Origin: Naganishia liquefaciens
Taxonomy: Eukaryota; Basidiomycota; Tremellomycetes; Filobasidiales; Filobasidiaceae
Length of the DNA: 64,000 bases
Assembly (NCBI GenBank): GCA_013423385.1
Contig: BLZA01000005.1
Location: 186,001-250,000, forward strand
Direction of reading: 5' to 3'
Shown here: positions 12,180 to 24,800 of the stretch, in pieces
How the letters are laid out: the number at the start of each line of letters is the position of its first letter
Position numbering within the stretch: the first letter of the stretch is position 1
Position numbers and translations under genes: made by a program
The notes under the pieces: generated by a model
Database searches by the model: none
Told to the model about the DNA's origin: nothing
The model's input: only the letters and a program-made list of their open reading frames with translations

Positions 12180-15100
12180 ATGGAAGGACAGGGAGACAGT
12201 TCTCCAAGAAAGGGTTATACCGCGGGATCTACAAGTGGTGTGAAATCACTCGCGCCCAGAAACAGGTCGAGATCCTTCTCTCCGCAGCACCATCAAGACG
12301 ATCTGGGGCGACATGTTCGTTATCAAGCCTTGAATAGACGTCAATCCGCCACACCGCCTGATGTCGATCCCTCATTGACGTTGGACGGCAGAAGGAGTGC
12401 TGCAACATCACCGCATGAACCCAGCGCGGGACATTCGACTTCATCAACAAGGCAATCAGGGGAGCCGTCGGGCTCGCGGCATCAGGGCACGTCTTCCGCT
12501 GCTCGGCCCTATCTCTCAAATTTGTCATCTGCCTGCGTAGTTTGGCAGACAGAGATCCAGGAACACGGCAAGTCTCAACCGTCAGCGGATGAATGCAAGG
12601 AGGGTATCAATGTTGCAGTCGATAAAACCAGGATGAACGGATCGGACTGTCATCGTACTTCTGAGGGACCGAGGAATAAGGTGCCATCGCCGAGCTATAC
12701 GTTTCCCGCCAACCCGCCCGATCTCAAGCGGACAACTTCCAACAACCAGTCCGTTTCATTCAGTCAAACGAGCTCGTCGGTCGCTTTGTCTCACGCCGCA
12801 ACCAGTCTCGAATTGACGTCGAAAGGCAAGAAGCGGAAAAGGCTGGCAAAAGCTTGTTCCGCGTGTCACAAGAACAAACGACGATGCGACGGTTTTGCTC
12901 CGTGCAGCAATTGCGAATTCTCGTCGAGACAATGCGTCTATCTGAATTCCAAGGGCGAAGTCATTCCACCACCGAAAACAAGGGAAGGATCCGTATCGGG
13001 CGCTTCGGGTGCGGTCGGATTCGAAATGGAGGCTTCAGACGTTCAGTCGGTGTCCCATAGGCAAACGGAGCGAGGCTCCATTGCGGGGTTCATGATTCCC
13101 AGGAGTGAGCGATCACTCAAGCCAGTAGATGCCGACACGTTCAAGAGACCATTGCCGCCCGGATCATTTGGCGGGCACAGCGATGCGAGGTCGCGCGATC
13201 TTCGCCGTATGAGTCAAGGGACGATGAGCTCAGTGTACTCTGAACGACCCGCTCCGCATGCCATACCTGTCCCGCCTATTCATGTGGATGCCGTGCCGCC
13301 ACCAGACTTTGCGGGTCGGCACCTTGATCTGCCTCGCCGGGACTCGATGGTCGATGGGACAGCAGACAGCCTCGCCGGACCCTCCAGTTTGCATGCGGGA
13401 TCGGCGCGGCGTTTTTCGAAACCATCATTCTCCTATACCTCACAACCAAGATCAAGTCTTCTTCAAGTCGTGGACCGTACCTCACAGCCCGAAAAGTTAC
13501 CCCTGAACGCGAAATTACTCGCGGTAGAACGTCAGGCGGCCTTCGTGGAGGAACTCGTGCATACCTTTTTCGCACGCCTGCATCCCTATCAGCTTATGTT
13601 TCACCAACCGACGTTTCAGTACCGGCGATACCTCAATCTAGTACCGTCGGCATTGCTAAATATGATGTATGCTCTGGCCATCCGGTTCATCGATCCTGTC
13701 ACATTACACGATGCCCTTGTAGCGGAACATGCAACGACGGCAGAGATCGATCTCCCGCTTTTCCTGGCTGGCGAAGTTTTTGTGCACGAGGCGAAACAGG
13801 CGATTGACGCTTGGCTAAAGCAAAAGAGTGCCGCAATGCGGCGCGCGTCCTGGTCAGCCAACAGCATACCGACATGGGAAGATCTGGAGATGGCAATGGC
13901 CATCACTCTTTGCGGATTCTACGAAAAGGCCATGACGAAAATGGCGGATGCCGCGCAATACTTTGGTCAGTTCTGATCTGGCATGATGTGTCGCGTCATC
14001 TCATCATCCTTCGTACCATAGACAATGCCATTGACCAGCTGAGGCAAAATCTTAGCATCTCGGCTTCTCAGACCATCAATGAAACGCATCCTGACGTCAT
14101 CACACTGAGACGATGCACCGAACGCACTTTATGGATGCTATACCTGGCGGATGTCTCTTCCGGTATACATATTCGTCCACGACAATTGCTCGATTATCAA
14201 ATGAGCAACATCGCTTTGCCGACCAATGAAGCAGAGTTCTCATGGCATGGAGGCTGTAGGTCGCCTTCTGAGACAAGAGAGTTGGCTTTTGGAGTAGATG
14301 CTTTGAATCTGCCTGGAGCGGTAATCCCTAACGCCGATATTAGTGAATTTGGGCATTTGATCCGTTCGGTGAGCACTGTGGTCGGCAACATGAGACTCGG
14401 ACTAACGGAATACATTGTGGTCGGTCCAGGCATCGATCCTGTACAAGATCATGGCTCTATTTGGGCAGGCATCGCACGATCGTGTCCAGACTTCCAAACG
14501 TGCTGCTGCCTTGGAAGCCGAGCTTCGGGTACGTTCGGCCCCCTAGCTACTGAGCCAGAGCTGACACAAGACAGTCTTGGGCTTCTTGTCTGCCTGAAAA
14601 CCTGCAATTCAACGACCGCAATTTCGTACTCAACGTCAAGAAACTCGGGTCCACCATACCTTCTATCGCAACATGCGGTTTCTGTTTTGCTCTGATGCAC
14701 TCTATTGCCGAGTCATCGCAATTTTATCTCCAATCGATCGCAGCTATCGCTGGAGATATCGATCATTCGATAACGGCGACTAGGCAGTCTCAGGCAGTGG
14801 ACAACATGACGGTAGTGATAGATACCATTGGGGATGTCGGGCGACAGTCACCGGAAGGTAAGTGTTTTGCCTCAGGAATACAACCTGGATTGACTGTCTC
14901 CCGTGCGCTCTACAGCTTTCGTCATCCTCGACATCGTTTCTACTTGGGCAGCCCACACAGCTGGGACTCTTCCCTCCGGTCGGCCACCAAGTCTAGCCAC
15001 GCAGCGCAATGAAATGCGCCTCGAGCAATGGTGGGCGGATCTTAGCCATTCGTGGGGCTTACGACGACAGAGCACGGCGATTCATCGGCCCGGAAATGTA

Positions 15101-15493
15101 CCGCCGAGTATCTTGTCAAGTCACTCGACTGCTTCATTATCCCAGAGGCATTCCGATTCCAGCAGGGACCAGGCGGAAGTCGAAGCGGCTCAATCATCGC
15201 GGTATGATTCCCGCTTCGGTCGTTCGTCCGCGTCGCCGTATCCGCTACCTCATCGAGCCAGCCACGACGGGTACATGGGTGACGGCCGCATGCCACATGG
15301 CAGGAACACTTACGCAAGGGACGGGGAGGACGGTGATCCTCACGCGCTTAAGAAGCGTCGCCTGTCAGGCGGCCCGATTCGCCGACCTTTCGACGAAGAG
15401 CAGCCCATGGGTCCGCCTAGTAAAGCAGCTGCCCCTCATCCGCATAGCGGGCTAGCGGCTCTGCTGACAGCGGCGGAACATCGAGGAACGTAG
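12180..15493 (+). CDS. Zn(II)2Cys6 fungal transcription factor with fungal-specific TF domain
   Basis: Five exons (12180-13965, 14022-14368, 14430-14528, 14575-14857, 14916-15493; introns 56, 61, 46, 58 nt) give 1,030 aa. The binuclear zinc cluster is KACSACHKNKRRCDGF followed by APCSNCEFSSRQC, with Cys226, 229, 236, 242, 245 and 252. It is preceded by a basic SKGKKRKRLAK stretch that may act as a nuclear signal. After a Ser/Pro-rich linker comes the regulatory domain: LVHTFFARLHPYQLMFHQPT and later RTLWMLYLADVSSGIHIRP. Intron 2 overlaps an open frame but has a GTGAGC donor, a CTAAC branch and a CAG acceptor. Removing it restores ASILYKIMALFGQASHDR. The tail is rich in charged and Pro residues with KKRR. 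The target genes cannot be inferred. Confidence 0.9.
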
Positions 15494-15732
15494 GCTTGAC
15501 TATCAGCTTGTCGTTGTAGATATCTAGGTCGCATTGCAAAGCAGAGAACCTTCTTGAATTCAGTTAAATTGCGATAACTCGCTTGACAAGCTCTACGGGA
15601 TCGAGGTCAGTGTTGAGATGAACTTTGCAGGCGCGAAGACATCTCAGAAGGGTCCATCGTAGACGACAGGAATGATTACAACGTCAATGTAGGCTCAGCA
15701 TCCCCTACCACCGTCGAGCAAGACCAGGCAAT

Positions 15733-16329
15733 CTATGCCTCAATCTTTCGCAGGTTCTTGTGCAACGCTGGGTCTGTCTTGGTGACCCGCTCAAGAATCT
15801 TTTCAATCACACTTTCCCGGTTCTTCTCGACGTCACGCTTGATCTCTTCGAGCTGCTTGTTTGTGGATTCGTCGATCGAGTGCTGGTTGGACGATGTTTG
15901 GCTCTTGTGCTGTGAGATAAGACGTCCCGGTGAAGTACGCATTAGATGTCAAAGATCGAAAACTAAGATATGCCAGTGAAAGAGGGGACTTGCCTCGGAT
16001 TCGTAAGCCTCATACTCCTTTTGCTTCTGAACCTTGTACGCCTCGATCTCCTTGGCTGCCTCGGATCTTGCGTCCTTTAGTTTCTGGACTCGATCTAAAG
16101 GTTAGAAAGAAGCAAGCTCAATGCTACTGCAGAAGTGCGAGATTCAAGCATAGGACCTACACTGACGAGCCTTCTGGACAACCTTGGCTGCTTCCTTCTC
16201 TGCTTCCAACAGTGTCTGAATACCTTGCGATTGTTGCGTCGACTGAATCCGGCAAGAATCGGGACGAGAACAGGACCAAAAATCAGTTTCTGGTGGTGTG
16301 CGACGGATGGAGAGCCCTTGCCTTACCAT
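15733..16329 (-). CDS. VMA10: V-type proton ATPase subunit G
   Basis: Subunit G is part of the peripheral stalk of the vacuolar H+-ATPase, pairing with subunit E. Exons are 16327-16329, 16161-16242, 15994-16094 and 15733-15909, giving 120 aa, the usual size. The protein starts MSTQQSQGIQTLLEAEKEA and continues AAKVVQKARQYRVQKLKDAR, the canonical N-terminal helix. It ends in a coiled-coil-like Glu/Lys-rich helix. Two oddities are visible. The first coding exon is just the ATG, directly followed by GTAAGG. The third intron (15910-15993) begins GCAAGT, a GC-AG intron, and only this choice joins YEAYESE to HKSQTSSNQ in frame. The gene is convergent with the Zn2Cys6 factor and divergent from PRP6. 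Confidence 0.93.
15910..15993 (-). other. GC-AG intron in VMA10
   Basis: The donor is GAG followed by GCAAGT and the acceptor is CTCACAG. Length is 84 nt, phase 0. No GT donor nearby keeps the subunit G frame. Confidence 0.8.
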
Positions 16330-16865
16330 GGCGTTGTGGTGTGTGCGGGATTTGCAGGCTCAGGGGAACAAACCTTGTGGACGGACTGATAACGATACTG
16401 TAAGAATGACAGGGGGGGATGATGATGCCATCATATCGACCCAGGCCGTCGGCCAGAGTGGGTCGCCCGAGAGTTTGGCTCTCGATCACACCCCCGACGG
16501 TTTCAGTAGCATACCTCCTTGTTCAGTTGCCGTACAAGTCTGGTATCTCGCCACACTTTCTGTCTAGCTCTACTCAGAGGAAGATCAGCTCGCAGGCTCG
16601 CAGGCTCGAGGACAAGACCGGGAAGGAGCGACCGCCAGGACGTCGTGAACCTTTCAGACCGACCGCGACCCGGATTCGGCCAAGCAACCACAGAAACAGA
16701 TCAACTCTAGGCCTTCAGCTTATTAGTTCTGCCGGAGGGAGTGAAAATCGTTTGATCGCTGACATAGGCTTTGGTCAACGCTTAGACTGAGATTTGTTCT
16801 TCCACAAGTCTCGTTTCGTAACACTCGCTTCGCTCTCTGGCTTTCTTTGAACACTTGAAGACAAG
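16330..16865. promoter_or_regulatory. Divergent promoter interval, VMA10 / PRP6
   Basis: About 540 bp separates the start codons of VMA10 (minus) and PRP6 (plus). The strand upstream of PRP6 is pyrimidine-rich close to the start. Open frames here are short and lack motifs. Confidence 0.4.
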
Positions 16866-19800
16866 ATGGCAGCATTACCGAAGGATGACAGATATGCGTT
16901 TCTGCAGGTGAGCAAATCTTTACGTCCGATTCATTCTTTCAGCTTTAATTTCTGATGCAACGCTTCTGCCTATCAAAGATGACGGCGCCAGCGTCATACG
17001 TCGCTGGTCTAGGTCGAGGGTAAGTGTCGCTTCCATCGGTGTCTGTCTCGTGACACTGATACATTGTATATCACAGTGCTTCTGGTTTCACAACTCGATC
17101 TGATATTGGTCCTGCTCGAGAAGGGCCAACGGCAGAAGCCATTGCGTAAGCTCTTCGCTGTCAACGGAATTGCGGGGTCTTTCTACTGACACGTCCTTCG
17201 CCATTAGGGAAGCGCGGGAGAAACGTGGCGAAGCACCCGAAGAGGAAGACGCATTCCGTGATCCCGACGATGAATCCAATCTTTTCGCCGGAACAGTCTA
17301 TGAAGCGGACGACGCTGAGGCGGACGCTATCTGGGAATCCGTTGACGCGCGTATGGACGAACGCAGGAAAGCTCGGCGAGAAGCGGTCGAGGCGGAACAG
17401 CTCGCCAAGGAACGGGCACTGAATCCCAAGCTGGATGCGCGATTTGCGGATCTCAAGCGTGGTCTGACGGCCGTCTCGGACGCCGAGTGGGAGAATCTGC
17501 CAGAAGTCGGTGATCTAACACGGAAGAGGCGAAAACAGAACGTGCGACTCGCCGAAAATGGATCCGGTAAGAGTTATGCGGTCAGCGATACAATCTTGGC
17601 CGGGGCATCGGGGCAAAACAAGGTCATGGGCGAGCTAGACGAGCAGCAGATGAATGGTGGATATGAGACGCCGGCGAACGGCGGTGCCGAAACCGATCTT
17701 GTTGGAATCGGACAAGCCAGAGATCGAGTCTTGTCACTGCAGCTCGATCAATTGTCAAAGGACGCCGCTAGTGGAACCTCCACCTCGATAGATCCCAAGG
17801 GCTACATGACGGCGCTCAACAGCCAAATTATGCATAGCGACGCTCAGATTGGTGACATTAAGCGGGCACGACAGCTACTAGACTCAGTCATCAAGACAAA
17901 TCCTAAGCATGGACCAGGGTGGATTGCTGCGGCTTCACTCGAAGTGCACGCAAAGAAGATGGTGGCGGCCAGGAGGATTATCGCTCAAGGATGCGAGCAG
18001 TGTCCGAAGAACGAAGATGTCTGGTTCCACGCTGCGGAATTGAATACCCCGGAGAATGCCAAGGTTATTCTGGCAAAGGCTGTCCAGCACATTCCCCAGT
18101 CTGTCAAAATCTGGATGAAGGCTGCGTCGCTGGAGACGGATGTCAAAGCCAAGAAACGCGTATTGAGGAAAGGTAAGCCTGTTCACACTCATGATGATCT
18201 GGCTGCTGAGCTTTTTCCCAGCCTTGGAATATATTCCCAATTCCGTCAAATTGTGGAAAGAGGTAGTCAACCTTGAAGATGATCCCGAAGATGCCCGTAT
18301 CCTATTGCAGCGCGCAGTCGAAGTCGTTCCTCATTCTGTCGAGCTGTGGTTGACCCTTGCGCGTCTGGAAACGCCAATCGAAGCCCAGAAAGTGCTCAAC
18401 AAGGCGCACAAGATGATCCCGACTAGTCACGAGATCTGGATAGCAGGTGCTCGACTTCGAGAGCAGGACGGGCAAGCAGCAGTCGTCGACAAGCTTATCG
18501 CTAATGCCGTCGCCAACCTGGCGAAGCATCAGGTCATCATGTCACGAGAGCAATGGATGAAGGAGGCTGAGCGTTGCGAGACGGAAGGGTCTCCGATCAC
18601 GGCACAGGCGATTCTCAAGGCGACGCTTCACCTCGACATTGAGGAGGAGGATCGTTTGGACACATGGCTAGACGACGCCGAGTCAGCAGCCAAGCGCAAC
18701 TTTATCGAGTGCGCTCGGGGAATCTATGCATATGTTATCAAAGTCTTTCCCACGAAAAAGGCTGTATGGAGGGCAGCAGCAGATTTCGAGAAGCAGCATG
18801 GAACATCGTTAGTATTCGGATGTGCTCGCGGAGCCTCAACTGACCTTCTGTTGCGCATAGGGAGGCTCTCCAGGAGCTGCTCGCAAAGGCTGTGCAATAT
18901 TGCCCACGCGCCGAAGTTCTTTGGCTCATGGCAGCCAAGGAAAAGTGGTTATCCGGCGATATCGCAAGTGCCAAAGATATTCTGACAGAAGCGTTCGAGA
19001 AAAACCCCGATAGCGAATCTATCTGGCTTGCTGCTGCCAAGCTTGCCTCGGAGACGGGTCAAACGGAAGCCGCGATGCAACTGTTGGCCAAGGCCAGAAA
19101 AGAGGCAAATACCGATCGAGTAAGTCTCCAATTGCGTTTCCGTAGCGAAGCTATTTCTAAAGACACTTTGTCAGATTTGGATGAAGTCAGCAATGCTCGA
19201 ACGACAAATCGGCAAACTCGATGCAGCGCTGCAAACACTGGAAGAGGCTATCAAAAAGTTCCCGACATTTGACAAGCTGTACATGATCAAGGGGCAGACC
19301 CACCAGGATCGTGCAGAGATCCCATTGGCCAGGGAAGCGTATGCCAAAGGAGTCAAGGCGTGTCCTAAATCGATACCCTTGTGGCTACTTTCGACACGTT
19401 TGGAGGAAAAGGCTGGTATCACCATCAAAGCTCGTGCTTTGTTGGAAAAGGCTCGAATGCAGAATCCCAAGAATGAAACGCTGTGGGCGGAATCTGTCAA
19501 GGTTGAAGAGCGGGCTGGAGGTGCTTCGCAGGCGAAAGCCATGCTTGCCAGAGGTGTGTCCATTAATACGGTCAAAGAGATGAAAGCCTGACAATTCCTC
19601 TACCCTGTAGCCCAGCAAGATTGCCCGAGTTCGGGGCTGTTGTGGAGCATGGCTATCTGGATGGAGGCCGCACAGCAGCGAAAAGGGCGTTCGGTCGATG
19701 CAATCAAGAAATCCAACGAGCATCCGCTTGTTATCAATGCCGTTGGAAGATTGTTCTGGAATGAACGAAAGATCGAAAAGACCAGATTATGGCTCAGTCG

Positions 19801-20072
19801 AGCCGCAAATGCGGACCCTGATAACGGAGATCTTTGGGCATGGTGGTATAAATTTGAGAAGCAACACGGAGAAAAGGTGAGATAGGTGTTTTGAGGTTCA
19901 AAGCGATTTCTCGCTCATGCTTGTTCAGCAACGGCAGGACGACCTGATAGCTAAATGCGTCGCCGCAGAACCACATCATGGCGATCTGTGGCCAGCCATT
20001 GCAAAGGACGTCAAGAACGTAGGGAAAACCACAGCAGAGATACTTGAACTTGTAGCTAGTCAAATCAAGTAA
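16866..20072 (+). CDS. PRP6: Pre-mRNA splicing factor Prp6 (U4/U6.U5 tri-snRNP, HAT repeats)
   Basis: Prp6 bridges U5 and U4/U6 snRNPs in the tri-snRNP. Nine exons (16866-16907, 16979-17019, 17077-17145, 17208-18172, 18222-18807, 18861-19119, 19175-19553, 19611-19876, 19929-20072) sum to 916 aa, a normal size. The PRP1_N region starts at APASYVAGLGRGASGFTTRS and includes the acidic EDAFRDPDDESNLFAG. The rest is a long array of HAT/TPR-like helical repeats, recognisable by recurring patterns such as VWFHAAELNTPENAKVIL, IWMKAASLETDVKAKKRVL and LWLLSTRLEEKAGITIKAR. The frame only continues if intron 1 ends in AAG (16978). Intron 5 uses GTTAGT. The gene ends about 95 bp from the COQ5 stop in convergent orientation. 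Confidence 0.95.
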
Positions 20073-20167
20073 AAGCACAAATGACGTATTTGAGAGTTAC
20101 AATACTGGTAGAATGTCGTGTCGAATGTGCAGGGGACCGGCGAGGTCGAAACAGAAGTGGTACTCGC

Positions 20168-21316
20168 TTACGCTTTGACTCCTCTCCAGAAAGTGCAGAT
20201 ACCATTCGTGTAATCTGTCCACGCGGCGCCTTCCCTCAACTCTCCAGTCTGGAAGCCTGCTTCTTGAACACTATCGGAGTGTCATACAAAGTTAGTGAAA
20301 GGGGAGTGCTGATCAGGTCAAACACTCACAGCTTGGCGAATTCGGCCTGACTCGGGAACTTCTCGATCGACTCGACCAGATACTGATACGAGTCGCGATC
20401 GCCAGCCAGAATTTGCCCCATCAGAGGGATGACGGAGAAGGACCATTGTCGATAAACCCTGGACAAGGGCGATCAGTACCCGAGCTGATCAGCACAACGC
20501 CATCCATACTCACTCTCGGAATAATGGGTTGTTTACTTTGCCAAACTCGAGCACGCCCAATCGTCCTCCTGGTTTCAACACCCTGTATGCCTCGCTCAGG
20601 ACGGCTGGCAGCGAGGTACAGTTCCGGATGCCGAAAGCAATAGTGTACAAGTCAATAGAGTTGTCGGCGATATGTGACGGCAAAGATTGGGCATTGCCGT
20701 GAGTAAACTTGATTTGCGGGGCTGAAAACGTGGGGCAGTCAGTAATTCGTTCCTATGGAGAATGTAAACACTTACTGTTGTAGTACATGGTGTTGGCGAC
20801 ACGCTTGACACCTTCATGCAGCATACCCTCGTTGAGATCCACGATCTCCACCTGCACATCCCTGTTGCCGTACTTTTCTCTCGCTCGATCCAGGATCCTG
20901 AGAGCGATATCGCCGGTGCCACCCGCGACATCAAGACATTTGAAGCTGGGTTCCCATTCCCTGTTGCCATCGGGCGAGTGCATCGAGGGCGGGAGCTTGG
21001 GCAGTAGTGATGAAACGAACGAATCCTTCCACAGCCGGTGTATACCGAGGGACATTGAATCGTTCAGGACATCGTACTTTGGCGAGACGGACGTGAACAC
21101 TGAACCCACAAGGGATTCCTTGAGTGATTCTGGCACTTCTTTGAAGCCAAAATGAGTCGTCTTTTCATTTATGGTATTGGGAATCTCCGTCGGTGACGGC
21201 TTGGATAATGGGTTGCCGGAATTGTGTCGGACGCCGAGCTGAGCAATGAGCGGAGACCTCAATCGTCGAGAGGCGGCTTTGGCGAGATTGCGGGAGTATG
21301 AGGCAGGGCTGGGCAT
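20168..21316 (-). CDS. COQ5: COQ5-type C-methyltransferase of ubiquinone biosynthesis
   Basis: Coq5 methylates the polyprenyl benzoquinol intermediate of coenzyme Q on the mitochondrial inner membrane. Exons are 20776-21316, 20514-20721, 20330-20458 and 20168-20270 (introns 54, 55, 59 nt), giving 326 aa. The UbiE family is clear: [37 protein letters not shown], the SAM-binding motif [19 protein letters not shown], then [16 protein letters not shown] and [18 protein letters not shown] start at 21316, where a short Arg/Ser-rich presequence begins. An in-frame ATG at 21502 would add 62 residues, and the frame between is open, so a longer N-terminus cannot be excluded. Confidence 0.94.
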
Positions 21317-21824
21317 GATGGGGGAGAGAAGACGTCGATTGCGACACGATGTGCGTCTGTATCGCTCGTGACCAGGTCCGGAGGAGATGAAGCAGCAGCC
21401 GCCGTAGCTGTCCGATCGCAGGGAAATAATTTCGGAAGGAAACGCCAGCTGAAACGCCAAACGATCGGTCAGTCTGTAAACTCGGCGACTGGATGGCTGC
21501 ATATTCGGTAAAGCTGCGACTTTGACTATGTAACTCGGAATTCGAGCTATCTGCGCTAGACATGAACCCCTCGAGCATCATCGGGCTTGCCCCGCCAACC
21601 TGCCCGGTGCTATAGCGATGAGCCCTCTAGCTACCGGAATGGTGTGGTTCCTTTGGGTAGACATCCAAAAATCCAAATACAACGCGAAATGCTTGAAGAA
21701 GCCTGATTCTATATACGTCAAACGAAACCCATTGCCGACGGCTTCTACGGCATAATCTACATGGCCTATAACCAAAGACCTCTTACGCGAACCTTGCATC
21801 TTTGTCCATAGATGTTGAAGGAGA
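21317..21824. promoter_or_regulatory. Intergenic: COQ5 upstream region
   Basis: This gap separates the COQ5 start from the IRA1 3' end (both minus strand). An open frame extends COQ5 upstream to 21502. An 85-aa minus-strand frame at 21578-21835 has no motif and overlaps the proposed last IRA1 exon. Confidence 0.35.
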
Positions 21825-24800
21825 TCAAGGCGCAACTAATTGCGACACGAGAACACTGATGTTTGCCATTCTGAAGGGGAAGGAGATGTCACGATAAGCC
21901 CTCGTAGACACGGCCCTACAAGTTGCAGACTCACTTGTCATTGTCGAACCTAAAGGCGCCCATGTAATGCAGGCAAGCCATTTTCAAGTCTCTTAAAGTC
22001 GCTATCGCGTCTAGGTCGGAATCTGCAGATGTTTTCGTATCCTTTGAGACTCGCGAAGCATTGTCCGCGAGCTCGTCTCGCGCTGATGAATGGCCGACGA
22101 CCGTGAGGATCGAGTTGACAGCCAGCAGGATTTGTGGATTGGAACTGTGAAGTAAGTAATTGACGAGCTCGGTATGGACGTGTGTTTGCCTGAATCGAGC
22201 ACTTTAGGAGCGTTATGCGAGGATCAGAAAGAACAGACTTACCAAATGGCCATGATTTCGGGCAACTGCCGTGCAGCTTCCGCCAGAGTAGTCAACAGCA
22301 TGACTCTCTCGTGTTCCAGCTCCGCAGCGCGTAGCATGCCGAACAGTAAAGCGATGACCATGATTGCAGTTGGCGAGTCGGGGATATCCAGCAGCGGAAA
22401 AACATTGGCGTGATTGGCCACGCGATCGAAAGTGCCCTTGCCGCATGTCAGCTCTACCAGGCTTCGCCGCTCCGCATTGTTATTCTTGACGGAATATCGG
22501 CAAAGGAAGTATGCCAGACATTGCGGTGGGACGAAACCTAGTTGAGTATTTCTATTTTTCAAGCCGGGTGTCATCAAGAGACCGAATACTTCCTTAGTCG
22601 CTACCCTTGTGGCTTCCAGTCGCATTCCACGATAAACCAAGGCCGCGACAGAGAAGGTAAATGTGATCTCGGATTCGAAATCGACTCCGGTATACGCGTC
22701 GAGTTTCAACACTGCCACGTCCCTCGGTCGATGTGCCAAGAAGAGTTGCTGAATTCCAGCTTCCACAAGTCCTGTTTTTTCCGCCTGCTTCAAAGCTGCG
22801 ACGAGAAGATCTATCGCTGCCGAGATGAGAGGAAGTCGACCGGTTTGAAGAATTCCGAGTCCCAGCCAGAATGTGGAAGCTCCGCCATATCGGCTCTCTA
22901 GCGAGACACCCGATATGACGTGAGTTACGCAGCGCAACATGCTGATGAGTAGCATGTCCGACACCGGTGATACGGGTTGCGCAAGAGTGTTATGTATGGC
23001 AACCAAAAGTTGATACTAGTCGAATCGCAAGACCTAAGAGCACGCACTTTGACGGTGACATAAGGGCTATCGCTCACCATAAAATCGTCCTCGACTTCTC
23101 CTGGTCGCGCTCCACTGATCAGGGTCCCCAAGGCGACGAGCGCACGTTGCTGTACCGCTGGATTGTACTGGAAGGAGTTTGACGTCCAAAGACTCTGAAG
23201 CCTGGCCAACCAAACATTCTGCAAATCTATCATAAGAGACATATCAGTAACGGAAGATACAGTAGAAGCGCAACATACCTAATGAAGGTGCCGAATGGGC
23301 GAGTACGCTTAGCAGGAATGCGCACAGCTTCTCCGTCTTCGCAACCATCACATAGGGCGAGTCCGGTGTCTTTGACGGAACGAGTCCGTAACAGTCAAGA
23401 ATTGCTTCAGACTGCGCTTCGAGTGTGAGATCGCTGGTGACGTCTGGTTTCTCCTCGATACAAAGCTCAATCACGCGACACGCGAGCGAATGAGCACAAG
23501 TCCGGACCTTTTCACTACCAAGACCGGCCGTCATGATGAGCGCATAAATGATGTCGGGCAGGGCAACAAAAAGATCGCTTTGAGGAATGGAAGCAGAGAT
23601 CCGCAGGAAGGTCGCCTGTAAGAGGCTAGAAATCTCCGGCCAAGCTGCCGAATCCGTTAGAGCCGGACAAGTATTGGTATAGGTTGCAGCGATTTTCTGC
23701 AACGAACAAGGACAACCCAGTAGGTCAATGATTGACGGTATCTGCGCACGTTCGACTCACCTTGCGTAACCGGGAGGCCAGCTTCACTAACAAGCCATTG
23801 GCAGAGAATGACCTCAACGCGGCTTGCAATCCTTGCCAGGCATTAATGCCGATTGCTGATTCTTGCAAGACTGAAAGCATTTCGCCAAGAATCATGTCCA
23901 TGATATCGTCAGGGGCGTGAGAAAGGGCTCGCCATAAGGGCTCAAGCCAGGCGGACCAATGCTATCGGAGGCATGTAGCTCGTCAGATCAATCGTTTGCA
24001 GAAACGATTTGACTAACCTCTTCTTGGCTGATTGTCAATTCAATCAAGGACTTCGCTATCTCGCGCATACTGGCCATGTTGGCCACGTATGTTGAATTGA
24101 AAGGCTGCACGACTTCCACGCATTGCTCAAACCAAGGTGTGCTCAGTGAGATCAAAGAGAGACGATGTTCTCCGTCGATATGGCCGAGAGCTTTTAGGAA
24201 CTCCAGACTCATCCCCAAGCAGAGATGAGGAACCAGTTTGATCAGGCGGCTTCCCACTTTGCTAGCGGTTGCAACAGACGAGGAGAAGGTTTGGACATCT
24301 GCGTAGGAATTATGTTAGCGAAGTGATACTTTTGATTGCAAATGAGCACAAACCTTCATATTTGGGAGTATCGCCTCCAAGTCCAAACTGGAAGCAGTTT
24401 TCTCCGGCACGAAGGAGATCTACCGCGGCTCTCTGCGTCTTCGTCGAATTCGTCGCTACGAGATTGAACAAGGCACTAGCAAGCACTGCTACAGCAACAG
24501 ACGACTGTCCTTTGTTTTCTCGAAGCTCATATTTGCGCCTGAAGCCGGCCATACTAGTCTTTCTAGTTTCCTTGAATTGCTGAATGACTGCCTCTGAGCC
24601 TGAACAGAATCGATATCAGCGTACATGAATAAAAGTTGGCGAGACAGATGTTTACCTTGTCCACGAAGCCTTGATTGCACGCTGTCATCAAAATCTCCGA
24701 CACTGAACACAGCAACTAGCTCGCTGGATACACCGTCGAAAGGAAGCAATTCTTGTTTTGCCGTCGTTTGTAATACGAATATATTGTTCTTGAAAGCGAT

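Noticed and set aside
13966-13976. A stop just after the first exon of the Zn2Cys6 gene, suggesting a short protein or broken gene
   Set aside because: A 56-nt intron (GTCAGT to CATAG) bypasses it and the regulatory domain continues in frame.
14369-14429. Apparent frame break in the transcription factor regulatory domain
   Set aside because: A 61-nt intron with GTGAGC, CTAAC and CAG explains it fully.
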